64,000 nucleotides of DNA. Source: Zea mays. Lineage: Eukaryota > Streptophyta > Magnoliopsida > Poales > Poaceae. Below the pieces are notes generated by a model. It did no database searches. It had not been told where the DNA came from and saw only the letters and a list, made by a program, of their open reading frames with translations. The position numbers and the translations under genes are program-made. Location of the stretch: positions 1,178,001-1,242,000 of the forward strand of contig NC_050104.1 of the NCBI RefSeq assembly GCF_902167145.1, read 5' to 3'. This document shows positions 23,557 through 36,900 of the stretch, piece by piece (the stretch's first letter is position 1; every line of letters starts with the position of its first letter).

Positions 23557-26500
23557 AACGAGCCTCTAGTCGATGATCAATGGCCACACTACAGACATTT
23601 TTTTCAAAAATTGCATGAACAACCATTTTCAAAATACAGAAGGATAACACCTACGGATTTTTGATGAAGAAATGGTCTCAACCAGAAATCCAAGAATGCA
23701 ATCTTTGGCAAGCAAACATATGTGGGGTGAGGTGTACGAGCCTCTAGTCGATGATCAAAGGCCACACAACCCCCATTTTTGTCGACAATAGCATGAACAA
23801 ACATTTTCAATAATACTGAAGGCTAACACCTACAGATTTTTGACCAAGAAATGGTCTCCCCTAGAAATCCAAGGCTGTCGAAAATTGCATGAATGACCAT
23901 TTCAATAATGCCGATGGCTAACCACTACAGATTTTTACTAAGAAATTGTCTCCACCAGAAATCCAAGAATGTGATCTATGAACAGGAAACATATGTGTTG
24001 TCTAGTGTACGAGGCTCTGGTCGACGATTAGTGGACACACAACCCCCATTTTTTTCGAAAATATTATGACCGACCATTTTCAAAAATACCAAAGGCTAAC
24101 ACTTACAGATTTTTGACCAAGAAATGGCCTCCACCAGAAATCCAAGAATGTGATATATGGCAAGGAAACATATGTGGGGTGAGGTGTACGAGCTTCTGGT
24201 CGATGATCAATGGCCACACAACCCATATTTTTGTCAAAAATAGCATGAACGACCATTTTCAATAATACGGAAGGCCAACATCTACGGATTTTTGACCAAG
24301 AAATGGTCTCCACTAGAAATCCTAGAATGTGATCTATGGCAAGGAAACATATGTGGGGTGAAGTGTACGAGCCTGTGGTCTATGATCAATGGCCACACAA
24401 CCCCTATTTTTGTCAAAAATAGCATGAACGACCATTTTCAAAAGTACCTAAGGCTAACACCTACAAATTTTTGACTAAGAAATGGTCTCCACCAGAAATC
24501 AAAGAATGTGATCTATGCCAAGGAAACATATGTGGGGTGAGGTGTACGAGACTCTGGTCGATGATCAATGGCCACACAACCCCCATTTCTGTCGAAAATA
24601 GCCATGAACAACCATTTTCAATAATACTGAAGGCTAACACCTACGAATTTTTGACCAAAAAATGGTCTCTACCAGAAATCCAAGAATGTGATCTATGGCA
24701 AGGAAACATATGTGTGGGGAATTGTACGAGGCTCTGGTCGATGATCAATGGCCACACAACCCCTATTTTTAGTCGAAAATAGCATGAACGACCATTTTCA
24801 ATAATACCGAAGGCTAACACCTATTGATTTTTGACCAATAAATTGTCTCCACCAGAAATCCAAGAATGTGATCTATGGCAAGTAAACATATGTGGGGTGA
24901 AGTCGAGCCTCTAGTCGATGATAAATAGCCACACAACCCACATTTTTCTCGAAAATTGCATGGACGACCATTTTAATAATACCGAAGGATAACACCTACG
25001 AATTTTTGACCAAGAAATGGATTCCACCAAAAATCCTAGAATGCAATATATGGCAAGCAAACATATGTGGGGTGACACAACCCCCATTTTTTCGAAAATA
25101 GCATGTACGACCATTTTCAGTAATACCGAAGGCTAACACCTACGGATTTTTGACCAAGAAATGGTCTCCCCTAGAAATCCAAGGATGTCGAAAATAGCAT
25201 GAACGACCATTTTCAATAATACCGAAGGCTAACACCTACATATTTTTGACCAAAAAATGGTCTCCAACAGATATCCAAAATTGTGATCTATGGTAAGGAA
25301 GCACATCTGGGGTCAGGTGTACGAGCCTATGGTCGATGATCAATGGCTACACAACCCCCATTTTTGTCGAAAAATAGCATGAACGACCATTTTCAATAAT
25401 ACCGAAGTCTGTCACCTACGGATTGCTGACCAAGAGATGGTCTCCACCAGAAATCCAAGAATGTGATCTATGTCAAGGAAACATATGTGGGGTGAGGTGT
25501 ACGAGCCTCTGGTAGATGACTAATGGCCACACAACCCCCATTTTTGTTGAAAATAGCATGAACGCCCATATTCAATAATACCGAAGGCTAACACATATAG
25601 ATTTTTGACCAAAAATGGTCACCACCAAAAATCCAAGAATATGATCTTTGGTAAGGAAACATATGTTTGGACAGGTGTACGAGCCTCTGGTCAATGATCA
25701 ATGGCCACACAACCCTCATTTTTGTAGAAAATAGCCAAGAACGACCATTTTCAATAATACCGAAGGCTAACACCTACGGATTTTTCACCAAGAAATGGTC
25801 TCCACCAGAAATCCAAGAATATGATCTCTGGTAAAGAAACATATGTGGGGTGAGGTGTACGAGCCTCTGGTCGATGATCAATGGCCACAGAACCCCCATT
25901 TCTGTCGAAAATAGCCATGAACGACCATTTTTAATAAAACTGAAGGATAACACTTACATATTTTTGACCATGAAATGGTCTCTACCAAAAATCCAAGATT
26001 GTGATCTATGGCAAGAAACACACCGGGGGTCAGGTGTACGAGCCTCTGGTCGATGATCAATGGCCACACAACCCCCATTTTTGTCGAAAATACCATGAAC
26101 TACCATATTCAATAATACAGAAGGCTAACACCTACGGATTCCTCACCAAGGAACGACCTCCACTAGAAATCCAAGAATGTGATCCATGGCAAAGAAAAAT
26201 ATGTGGGCTCAGGTGTACGAACCCCTGGTCGATGATCAATGGCCACACAACCCATATTTTTCGAAAATAGCGTGAACGACCATTTTCAATAATACTGAAG
26301 GCTAACATCTACAGATTTTTTACCAATAAATAGAGTCAAACAGAATGTGATCTATGGCAAGGAAACATATGTGGGGTGAGGTGTACGAGCCTCTGGTCAA
26401 TGACCAATGGCCACACAACCCCCATTTTTGTCGAAAATAGCATGAACGACCATTTTCAATAATACCGAAGGCTAACACCTACGCATTTTTACTAAGATTT

Positions 26501-27220
26501 GGTCTCCACCAGAAATCCAAGCATGTGATCTATGGCAATAAAACATATGTGGGATGAGGTGTACGAGCCTTTGGTCGATGATTAATGGCCACACAACCCC
26601 TATTTTTGTTGAAAATAGCATGAACGACCATTTTCAATAATACCAAAGGATAACACCTACAATTTTTGACCAAGAAATGGTATCCAATAGAAATCCAAGA
26701 ATGTGATCTATGGCAAATAAACATATGTGGGGATAGGTGTACGAGCCTCTCGTCATTGATCAATGGACACACAACCCCCATTTTTTCAAAAATAGCATGA
26801 ACGACCATTTTCAATAATACTGAAGGGTAACACCTACGAATTTTTTACCAAGAAATGGTCTCCACCAGAAATCCAAGATTGTGATCTATGGGAAGGAAAC
26901 ATTTGTGGGGTGAGTTGCACGAGCTTTTGGTCGATGATAAATGGCAACGCAACCCACATGTTTGTCGAAAATTGCATGGACGACCATTTTCAGTAATATC
27001 GAAAGCTAACAGCTACGGATTTTTTATCAACAAATGGTCTCCACCAGAAATCCAAGAATGTGATCTATGGCAAGGAAAAATATGTGGGGTGAGGTGTATG
27101 AGCCTCTGGTTGATGATCAATGGCCACACAACCCGATTTTATTCGAAAATAGCCATGAATGACCATTTTCAATAATACAGAAGGCTAACACCTACAATTT
27201 TTTGACCTAAAAATGGTCGG
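23557..27220 (+). repeat. knob180 array, + orientation, right arm of palindrome P2
   Basis: About 20 monomers run in + orientation, starting aacgagcctctagtcgatga. They mirror 19569-23215 monomer by monomer, including the short fused monomers near 23875 (aaggctgtcgaaaattgc) and 25185 (aaggatgtcgaaaatagc). The monomer near 24900 (gaagtcgagcctctag) has lost a few bases. The array ends in aaatggtcgg at the TR-1 boundary. Confidence 0.9.
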
Positions 27221-29316
27221 TTGGGATATAAAGAATTCAAAACAATAGATCAGCTTTTAAACCTCAAATGACGTTTCTATGATATTGACTGCATTGTATT
27301 CACATGAGTGAGTATTAGAGTACAACTAGTGGATGAAGACATCATTGGGCTAGCTAATGACCTTTTGTGATACTAGGTTTCCTATAATCCCCTCTATCCA
27401 AGGCATACATAGATGGTGTTTATGTCCACTCAAGTAAAACACTACACTTTATTATGCCACATTGTTTCTCAAAATAAAATAAAGACCATGGGAAATTTAG
27501 CCAAATTACATAAGAGATCTATCCAAACATAGGTTAAGGTTGTAAGGCACCTTTTTCCATCATACAGTTGCTAAAAAGTTGGAATATAAAGAATTAAAAC
27601 GAATAGACCAACTTTGAAACTAAAAATAGTGTTTCTATGGTAATGAGGGCATTGTATTCGAATGAGAGGGTATTAGAGTACAACACACTGAATGAAGACA
27701 TTAGTGGGCCAGCTAATGACCTTTTGTGATAATATGTTTCCTATAATCCCCTCTATTCAAGGCATACTTAAACAGTGTTTATGTCCACTTAAGTAAAACA
27801 CCACACTTCAATTTGCAATGTCGTTTCTCAAAATAAAATAAAGACCATGAAAATTTTAGCCAAATTGCGTGAGAGACCTGTCCAAACATAGGTTAACGTT
27901 GTAAGGCACATTTTTTAAACCATGCAAAAAGTCGGAATATAAAGAATTCAATACAATAGATAACCTTTTAAACTACAAATGACGTTTCCCTGATGTCAAG
28001 GGCATTGTATTAGCACGAGAGGGTATTAGAGTACAACTAGTGGATGAAGACGTCATTGGGCTAGCTAATGACCTTTTGTGATTCTAGGTTTCCTATAATC
28101 CCCTCTAGGTTTCCTATAATCCCCACTATTCAATATGCCACATCGTTTCTCAAAATAAAATAAAATAAAGACCATGGAAAATTTAGCCAAATTGCATGAG
28201 TGAATTGTCCAAACATAGGTTAAGGTTGTAAGGCACCTTTTTCCACCATACAGATGATAAAAAGTTGGAATATAAATAATTCAATACAATAGATCAACTT
28301 TTAAACCACAAATGATGTTTCCCTGATATCAAGGGCATTGTATTCGGACGAGAGGGTATTAGAGTACAACTAGTGGATGAATACATTGTTGGGCTAGATA
28401 ATGACCTTATGTGATACCAGGTTTCCTATAATCCTCTCTATTCAAGGCATACCTAGATGGTGTTTATGTCCACTCAAGTAAAACACCGCACATCATTATG
28501 CCACATCATTTCACAAAATAAAATAAAATAAAGACCATGGAAAATTTAGCCAAATTGCGTGAGTGAACTGTCCATACATAGGTTAAGGTTGTAAGGCAAT
28601 CTTTTTCCACCATACATTTGCTAAAAAGTTGGAATATAAAGAATTCAAAACAATAGATTGCCTTTTAAACCTCAAATGACGTTTCTATGATATTGAGGGC
28701 ATTGTAATCACACGAGAGGGTATTCGAGTACAACTTGTTGATGAAGACGTTATTGGGCTAGCTAATGACCTTTTGTGATACCAGGTTTCCTATAATCCCT
28801 TTATTCAAGGCATACCTAGATGGTGTTTATGTCCACTCAAGTAAAACATCACACATCATTATGCCACATCATTTCTCAAAATAAAATAAAGACTATGGGA
28901 AATTTAGCCAAATTGCACGAGAGAACTTTCCAAACATAGGTTAAGGTTGTAAGGCACCTTTTTCCACCAAAAAGATGCTAATAAGTAGGAATATAAAGAA
29001 TTCAAACCAATAGATCACCTTTTAAACTAAAAAGGACGTTTCCCTGATGTCAAGGGCATTGTATTCGCACGAGAGGGTATTAGAGTACAACTAGTGGATG
29101 AAGACATTATTGGGCTAGCTAATGACCTTTTGTAATACCAGGTTTCCTATAATCCCCTCTATTCAAGGCATACCTAGACGGTGTTTATGTCCACTTAAGA
29201 AAAACAACACACGTCAATATGCCACATCATTTCTCAAAATAAAACAATGACCATGGAAAATTTAGCCAAATCGAGTGAGAGAACAATCCAAACATGGGTT
29301 AAGGTTGTAAGGCACA
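27221..29316 (+). repeat. TR-1 satellite block, + orientation, about 6 monomers
   Basis: The first part (27221 to about 27775) is a direct homologue of 18478 to about 19030, sharing gtacaacacactgaatgaag. Monomer spacing measured at ggtttcctata is 364 and 357 bp. At 28084-28125 a 21-bp word (ctaggtttcctataatcccc plus one base) occurs twice in a row, and just after it attcaatatgccac joins two distant parts of the monomer, so one deletion sits beside the duplication. The block ends near a fold-back joint. Confidence 0.85.
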
Positions 29317-29360
29317 TTGGGCTAGTCGATGAAGACGTCATTGGGCAAAATTTTCCATGG
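29251..29360. repeat. TR-1 fold-back centre at about 29305
   Basis: ccatggaaaattt (29251-29263) is the reverse complement of aaattttccatgg (29348-29360), with an 84-bp spacer that contains the scrambled filler. TR-1 monomers run + on the left and reverse on the right for at least 2 kb each. The arms are less alike than those at 42624, so this is either an older joint or a join of two different TR-1 monomers. Confidence 0.7.
29317..29346 (+). repeat. Scrambled TR-1 filler at a fold-back joint
   Basis: About 30 bp (gggctagtcgatgaagacgt then cattgggc) lie between + and reverse TR-1. They are fragments of the + monomer (gatgaagacgtcattgggct) placed out of order. Filler of this sort is typical of end joining or template switching. 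Confidence 0.6.
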
Positions 29361-31860
29361 TCTTTATTTTATTTTGAGAAAAGATGTAGCAAATTGATGT
29401 GTGGTGTTTTACTTGAGTGGACATAAACACAATCTAGTTACGCCTTGAATAGAAGGGATTATAGGAAACATGGTATCACAAAAAGTTATTTGCTAGCCTA
29501 ATAACGTCTTCATCCTCTAGTTGTACTCTAATACCCTCTCGTGCGAATACAGTGCCCTCAATATCATAAAAACGTCATTTGTGGTTTAAAAGGTGATCTA
29601 TTGTTTTGAATTCTTTATATTCCAACTTTTTAGCAACCGTATGGTGGAAAAATGTGCCTTACAACTTTAACCTATGTTTGGATAGTTCTCTCACTCAATT
29701 TGGCTAAATTTTCCATGGTCTTTATTATACTGAGAAACAATGTGGCATATTAATATGTTGTGTTTTATTTGAGTAGACATAAACACCGTCTAGGTATGCC
29801 TTGAATAGAGGGGATTATCGGAAACCTGGTATCACAAAAGGTCATTAGCTAGCCCAATAACATCTTTATCCACTAGTTGTACTCTAATACCCTCTCGTGC
29901 GAATACAATGCCCTTGACATCTGGGAAACATCATTTTTAGTTTAAAAGGTGATCTATTGTTTTGAATTCTTTATATTCCTGCTTTTTAGCAACCGTATAG
30001 TGGAAAAAAGTGCCTTACAACCTTAAAATATGTTTGGAAAGTTCTCACACACAATGGCTAAATTTCCCACGGTCTTTATTTTATTTTGATGTGCAGTGTT
30101 TTACTTGAGTGGACACAAATACCATCTAGGTATGCATTAAATAGAGGAGATTATAGGAATCCCGCTATCACAAAAGTTTATTTGCTAGCCCAATAACGTC
30201 TTCATCCACTAGTTGTACTCTAATACCGTCTCATGTGAATACAATGCCCTCAATATTATAGAAACGTCATTTGAGGTTTAAAAGGTGATCTATTGTTTTG
30301 AATTCTTTATATTCCAACTTTTTCGCAACTGTATGGTGGAAAAAAGGTGCCTTACAACCTTAACCTATGTTTGGACAGTTCACTCACGTAATTTTGCTAA
30401 ATTTTCCATGGTCATTATTTTATTTTGAGAAACGATGTGGCATATTGATGTCTTTTGTTTTTCTTGAGTGGACATAAACACGACTAGGTATGCCTCGAAT
30501 AGAGGGGATTATAGGAAACCTGGTATCACAAAAGGTCGTTAGCTAGCCCAATAATGTCTTCATCCACTGGTTGTACTTTAATACCCTCTCGTGTGAATAC
30601 AATTCCGTCAATATCATAGAAACGACATTTGAGGTTTAAAAGGTGATATATTGTTTTGAATTCTTTATATTCCAACCTTTTAGCATCTGTATGGTGGAAA
30701 AAAGGTGCCTTACAACCGTAACTTATGTTTGGACAGATCTCACACGCAATTTGGATAAATTTCCCATGGTCTTTATTTTATTGAGAAACGATGTGGCAAA
30801 ATGATGTGCGGTGTTTTACTTGAGTGGACATAAACACCATCTAGGTATGCCTTTAATAGAGGGGACTATAGGAAACCTGGTATCACAAAAGGTCATTAGC
30901 TAGCCCAATAACGTCTTCATCCACTAGTTGTACTCTAATACCGTCTCATGTGAATACAATGCCCTCAATATCATAGAAACGTCATTTGAGGTTTAAAAGG
31001 TGATCTATTATTTTGAATTCTTTATATTCCAACTTTTTCGCAATTGTATGGTGGAAAAAAGGTGCCTTACAACCTTAACCTATGTTTGTATAGTTCACTC
31101 ACGTAATTTGGCTAAATTTTCCAAGGTCATTATTTTATTTTGAGAAATAATGTGGCATATTGATGTGTTTTGTTTTTCTTGAGTGGACATAAACACCGTC
31201 TAGGTATGCCTTGAATAGAGGGGATTATAGGAAACCGGGAATCGCAAAATGTCATTTGCTAGCCCAATGACGTCTTCATCCACTAGTTGTACTCTAATAC
31301 CCTCACGTGCAATTACAATGCCCTTGACATCAGGGAAACGTCATTTGTGGTATAAAAGGTGATCTATTGTTTTGAATTCTTTATAGTCCAACTTTTTAAC
31401 AATTGTACGGTGGAAAAAAGGTGCCTTACAACATTAACCTATATTTGGACATAATGATGTGGCATAATGATGTATGGTGTTATACTTGTGTGGACATAAA
31501 CACCATCTAGGTATGCCTTGAATAGAGGGGATTATAGGAAACCTTGTATCACAAAACGTCATTAGCTAGCCCTATAACGTCTTCATCCACTAGTTGTACT
31601 CTAATATCCTCTCGTGCGAATACAATGCCCTTGACATCAGGGACACGTCATTTTTAGTTTAAAAGATGACCTATTGTTTTGAATTCTTTATATTCCTACT
31701 TATTAGCAACTGTTTGGTGGAAAGAAGATTCCTTACAACCTTAACCTATGTTTGGACAGTTCTCTCGTGCAATTTGGCTAAATTTTCCATGGTCTTTATT
31801 TTATTTTGAGAAACGATGTGGCATAATGATGTGCGATGTTTTACTTGAGTGGACATAAAC
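29347..31860 (-). repeat. TR-1 satellite block, reverse orientation, about 7 monomers
   Basis: Reverse-read TR-1 runs from the fold-back joint to hinge J. The last monomer has the J-adjacent variant (ggtggaaagaagattcctta). Relative to the inverted homologue 61208-64000, one whole monomer is missing and a further deletion lies near 31450, where atatttggacataatgatg lacks the ctctcacgcaatttgg section. The private tcttcatcctctagttg near 29510 mirrors the last bases of the window. Confidence 0.87.
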
Positions 31861-31889
31861 ACATCAAAATGAGTTTAAGTTTATGTGTG
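31861..31889 (-). repeat. Hinge J, copy 2 (reverse), TR-1 to knob180 boundary
   Basis: acatcaaaatgagtttaagt followed by ttatgtgtg links reverse TR-1 to reverse knob180. It is the reverse complement of J at 41637 and 61179. The following knob180 monomer shares the ccacaaatg, cagattcttgg and ccgtttcatgg variants with the one after 43610. Confidence 0.8.
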
Positions 31890-33978
31890 TTGTGTGGCCA
31901 TTGATCATCGACCAGAGGCTCGTACACCTCACCCCACAAATGTTTCCTTGCCATAGATCAGATTCTTGGATTTTTGGTGGAGACCGTTTCATGGTCAAAA
32001 TCCGTAGGTGTTAGCCTTCTGTATTATTGAAAATGGTCGTTCATGGCTATTTTCGGCAAAAATGAAGGTTGTGTGGCCATAGATCATCAATTGGAGGCTC
32101 CTACACATCACCCCACATATGTTTCCTTGCCATAGATCACATTCTTGGTTTTCTGGTGGAGACCATTTTTTGTCCAAAAATCCGTTGGTGTTAGCCTTCG
32201 GTATTATTGAAAATGGTCCTTCATGCTATTTTCAACAAAAATGGGAGTTGTGTGGCCATTGATCATCGACCAAAGCCTTGTACATCTCACCCCACGTATG
32301 TTTCCTTGCCATAGATCACATTCTTGGTTTTCAGGTGGACACCATTTCTTGGTCAAAAAACAGTAGGTGTTAGCCTTCGGTATTATTAAAAATGTTCGTT
32401 CATGCAATTTTCGACAAAAATGGGGGTTGTGTGGCCATTGATCATCGATCGACAAGAGGCTCGTACACCTCACCCCACATATGTTTCTATGCCATAGATC
32501 ACATTTTTGGATTTTTGGTGGAGACAATTTATTGGTCAAAAATCCGTAATGTTAGCCTTTAGTATTATTGAAAATGGTCGTTGATGCAATTTTCGGCAAA
32601 AATAAGGGTTGTGTGGCCATTGATCATCGACAAGAGGCTCGTAGACCTCACCCCACATAAGTTTCCTTCCCATAGATCACATTCTTATATATCTGGTGGA
32701 GACAATTTCTTTGTCAAAAATTCGTAGGTGTTAGCCTTCAGTATTATTGAAAATGGTCGTTCATGCTATTTTTGACAAGAATGGGGGTTGTGTGGCCATT
32801 GACCATCGACCAGAGGCTCATACACCACACCCCACATATGTTTCCTTTCTAGAGATCACATTCTTGCATTTCTGGTGGAGGCCATTTCTTGGATTTCTTG
32901 GCCACCCAACACCTATTTTTTGGTCAAAAATCCGTAGGTGTTAGCCTTCGGTATTATTGAAAATGGTCGTTCATGGCTATTTTCGACAAAACTGGGGGTT
33001 GTGTGGCCATTGATCATTGACCAGAGGCTCGTTCACCTCACCTCACTTATGTTTACTTTCCATAGATCACATTATTGGATTTCTGGTGGAGACCATTTCT
33101 TGGTCAAAAATCCGTAGGTATTAGCCTTCAGTATTATTGAAAATGGTCACATTCTTGGATTTTTGGTGGAGACCATTACTATGTCAAAAATCTGTAGTTG
33201 TTTGCCTTCGGTATTATTGAAAATGGTCGTGCAAGCTATTTTGGACAAAAATGGGGGTTGTGTGGCCATTGATCATCGACCAGAGGCACGTACACTTCAC
33301 CCAACGTATGTTTTCTTGCCATAGATCACATTCTTAGATTTTTTATGGAAACCATTTCTTTGTCAAAAATCCATAGGTGTTAGCCTTCGTTATTATTGAA
33401 AATGGTCGTTCATGCTATTTTTGACAAAAATGGGGGTTCTGTAGACATTGATCATCGACCAGTTACTCGTACACCTCACCCCACATATGTTTCCTTGCCA
33501 TATGTCACATTCTTTGATTTCTGGTGGAGACCATTTCTTGGTCAAAAATCTGTAGCCTTTAGTATTATTGAAAATGGTCGTTCATGGCTATTTTCGACAA
33601 AAATGGGGGTCGTGTGGCCATTGATCATTGACCAGAGGCTCGTTCACCTCACCCCACATATGTTTCCTTGCCATAGATCACATTCTTGGTTTTCTGGTGG
33701 AGACCATTTCTTGGTCAAAAATCCGTAGGTACTAGCCTTCAGTATTATTGAAAATGGTCGTTCATGGCTATTTTCGACAAAAATGGGGGTTGTGTGGCCA
33801 TTGATCATTGACCAAAGGCTCGTTCACCTCACCCCACATATGGTTCCTTGCCATATATCATATTCTTGGATTTCTCGTGGAGACCAGTTCTTGGTCAAAA
33901 TTCCGTAGGTGTTTGCCTTCGGTATTATTGAAAATGGTCGTTCATGCTATTTTCAAAAAAAATAGGTGTTGGGTGGCC
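31890..33978 (-). repeat. knob180 array, reverse orientation
   Basis: About twelve monomers are read in reverse. Positions 31890-32885 are a direct homologue of 43611-44595 (shared J-adjacent monomer, caaagccttgtacatctcac, ggtttctttctagagatcac-like form), with single-monomer gains and losses on each side. At 32881-32921 this homology stops in a composite joint (see finding). From 32922 the array belongs to the left arm of palindrome P3. Near 33150 a monomer is internally deleted (aaaatggtcacattcttgg), mirrored near 56390. Confidence 0.9.
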
Positions 33979-36900
33979 AAGAAATCCAAGAAATGGCCTC
34001 CACCAAAAATCCAAGAATGTGACCTATGGCAAGGAAACTTATGTGGGGTCTGGTGTACGAGCCTGTGTTCGAAGGTCAATGGCTACACAACCCCTATTTT
34101 TGTCGAAAATAGCATCAACGACCATTTTCAATAATACTGAAGGCAAACACCTACGGATTTTTGACCAATAAATTGTCTCGACTAAAAATCGAAAATGTGA
34201 TCTATGACATAGAAACATATGTGGGGTAAGGTGTACGAGCCTCTGGTCGATGATTAATGGTCACACAACACATATTTTTGTCGAAAATGGCATGAACGAC
34301 CATTTTCAATAATACCCATGGCTAACACCTACGAATTTTTTGCCAAGAATGTGACCTATGGAAAGAAAACATACGTGGGGTGAGGTGTACGAGCCTCTGA
34401 TCGATGATGAATGGCCACACAACTCCCATTTTTGTCGAAAATAGCATGAAGGACCATTTTCAATAATACCGAAGGCTAACACCAATGGATTTTTGGCCAA
34501 GAAATGGTCTCCACCAGAAAACCAAGAATGTGATCTATGGCAAGGAAACCTATGTGGGGTGAGGTGTAGGAGCCTCTAGTCGATGATCAAAGGCCACACA
34601 ACCTTCATCTTTGCCGAAAATAGCCATTAAACGACCATTTTCAATAATACCAAAGGCTAACACCTAAGGGTTTTTTACCAAGAAATGATCTCCACCAAAA
34701 ATCCAAGAATTTGATCTATGGCAAGGAAACATATGTGGGGTCAGGTGTATGAGCCTCTGGTCGATGATCAATGGCTACACAACCCCCATTTTTGTCCAAA
34801 ATAGTAAGAATAAGAATTTTCAATAAAACCGAAGGCTAACACCTACGGATTTTTGACCAACAAATGGACCCCACCAGAAGTCCAAGAATGTGACCTATGG
34901 CAAGGAGACATATATGGGGTCAGGTGTATGAGCCTCTGTTCGATGGTCAATGGCTACACAACCCCCATTTTTGTCGAAAATAGAATGAACGACCGTTTTC
35001 AATAGTACCGAAGGCTAACACCTTCGGATTTTTGACTAAGAAATGGTCTCCACCAGAAATCTAAGAATATGACCTATGACAAGGAAACATATGTGGGGTT
35101 AGGTGTACAAGCCTCTGGTCAATGATCAATGGCCCCACAACCCCCATTTTGTCGAAAATGGCCATGAAGAACCATTTTCAATAATAATGAAGGCTAACAC
35201 CTAGGATTTTTACCAAGAAATGGTCTCCACCAGAAATCCAAGAATGTGATCCATGACAAGGAAACATATGTGGGTGAGGTGTACGAGCCTCTAGTTGATG
35301 ATCAAAGGCCACACAACCCCTATTTTTTTCAAATATAGCATGAACGACTATTTTCAATAATATTGAAGGCTAACACCTATGGATTTTTGACCAAGAAATG
35401 GTCTCCACCAAAAATCCAAGAATGTGATCTATGGCAAGAAAACATATGTGGGGTGAGGTGAACGAGCCTCTGGTCAATGATGAATGGCCACACAACCCCC
35501 ATTTTTGTCGAAAATAGCCATGAACGACCATTTTCAATAATACCGAAGGCTAACACCTTCAGATTTTTGACCAAGAAATGGTCTCCATAGAAATAGAAGA
35601 ATGTGACCTATGGCAAGGAAACATAAGTGGGCTGAGGTGTACGAGCCTCTAGTCGATGATGAATGGCCACACAACCCCATTTTTGTCAGAAATTGCCTTG
35701 AACGTGCATTTTCAATAATACCAAAGGCTAACACCTACCGATTTTTGACCAAGAAATGGTTTCCACCAGAAATCCAAGAATGTGAACTATGACAAGGAAA
35801 CATATGTGGGATGAGGTGTACGAGAAACTGGTCGATGATCAATGGCCACACAACCCCCATTTTTGTCGAAAATAGCATGCACGACCATTTTCAATAATAC
35901 CTACAGATTTTTGGGCAAGAAATGGTCTCCACCCGAAAACCAAGAATGTGATCTATCACAAGGAAACATATGTGGGGTGAGGTGTACGAGCCTCTAATCG
36001 ATGATCAATGGCCACACAACCTTCATTTTTGCCGAAAATAGCCATGAGCAACCATTTCAATAATACCGAAGGCTAACACCTACAGATTTTTGACCAAGAA
36101 ATGGTCTCCATCAAAAATACAAGAATGTGATCTATGGCCAAGAAACATATGTGGGGTCAGGTTTATGGGCCTCTGGTCGATGATCAATGATCACACAACC
36201 CCATTTGTGTCCAAAATAGCATGAACGACCATTTTCAATAATACCGAAGGCTAACACCAACGGATTTTTGACCAAGTAATGGCCTCCACCAGAAATCCAA
36301 GAATGTGAACTTTGGCAAGGAAACATATGTGGGGTGAGGTGTACAAGCCTCTGGTCAATGATCAATGGCCACACAACCCCCATTTTGGTCGAAAACAGCC
36401 ATGAACAACCATTTTCAATAATACCGAAGGCTAATCCCTACGGATTTTTGACCAAGAAATGGTCTCCACCAAAAATCGAAGAATTTTATTTATGGCAAGG
36501 AAACATATGTGGTGTTAGTAGATGTACGATCCTTTGGTCGATGATAAGTGGCCTCACAATCCCCATTTTTCTTGAAAATAGCATGAACGGCCATTCTCAA
36601 TAATACCCAAGGATAACACCTACATATTTTTGACCAAGATATGGTCTCCACTAGAAATGCAAGAATGTTCAATAATACCGAAGGCTAACACCTACAAACT
36701 TTTGACCAAGAAATGGTATCCACCAGAAATCCAAGAATGTGATCTATGGCAAGAAAACAAATGTGGGGTGAGGTGTACGAGCCTCTGGTTGATGATCAAT
36801 GGCCACACATCTCCCATTTTTGTCGAAAATAGCATGAAGGCCATTTTCAATAATACCGAAGACTAACACCAACGGATTTTCGGCCAAGAAATGGTCTCCA

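Larger units (their letters stand above)
19053..27734. repeat. Palindrome P2, about 8.7 kb, carrying a TR-1/knob180 boundary in both arms
   Basis: The left arm (19053-23215) and right arm (23557-27734) are inverted copies. Mirrored markers include the TR-1/knob180 joint (19568 and 27221), the fused monomers near 21561 and 25170-25200, the attttcgacaaccttgaa form near 22890 against aaggctgtcgaaaatt near 23875, and aaaatgtctgttgtgtggcc near 23173 against the mirrored form near 23580. The intervening 23216-23556 includes about two monomers ending in a second copy of the arm tip: 23521-23549 mirrors 23557-23585 with one mismatch, around the 7-bp spacer cttagat. Confidence 0.87.
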
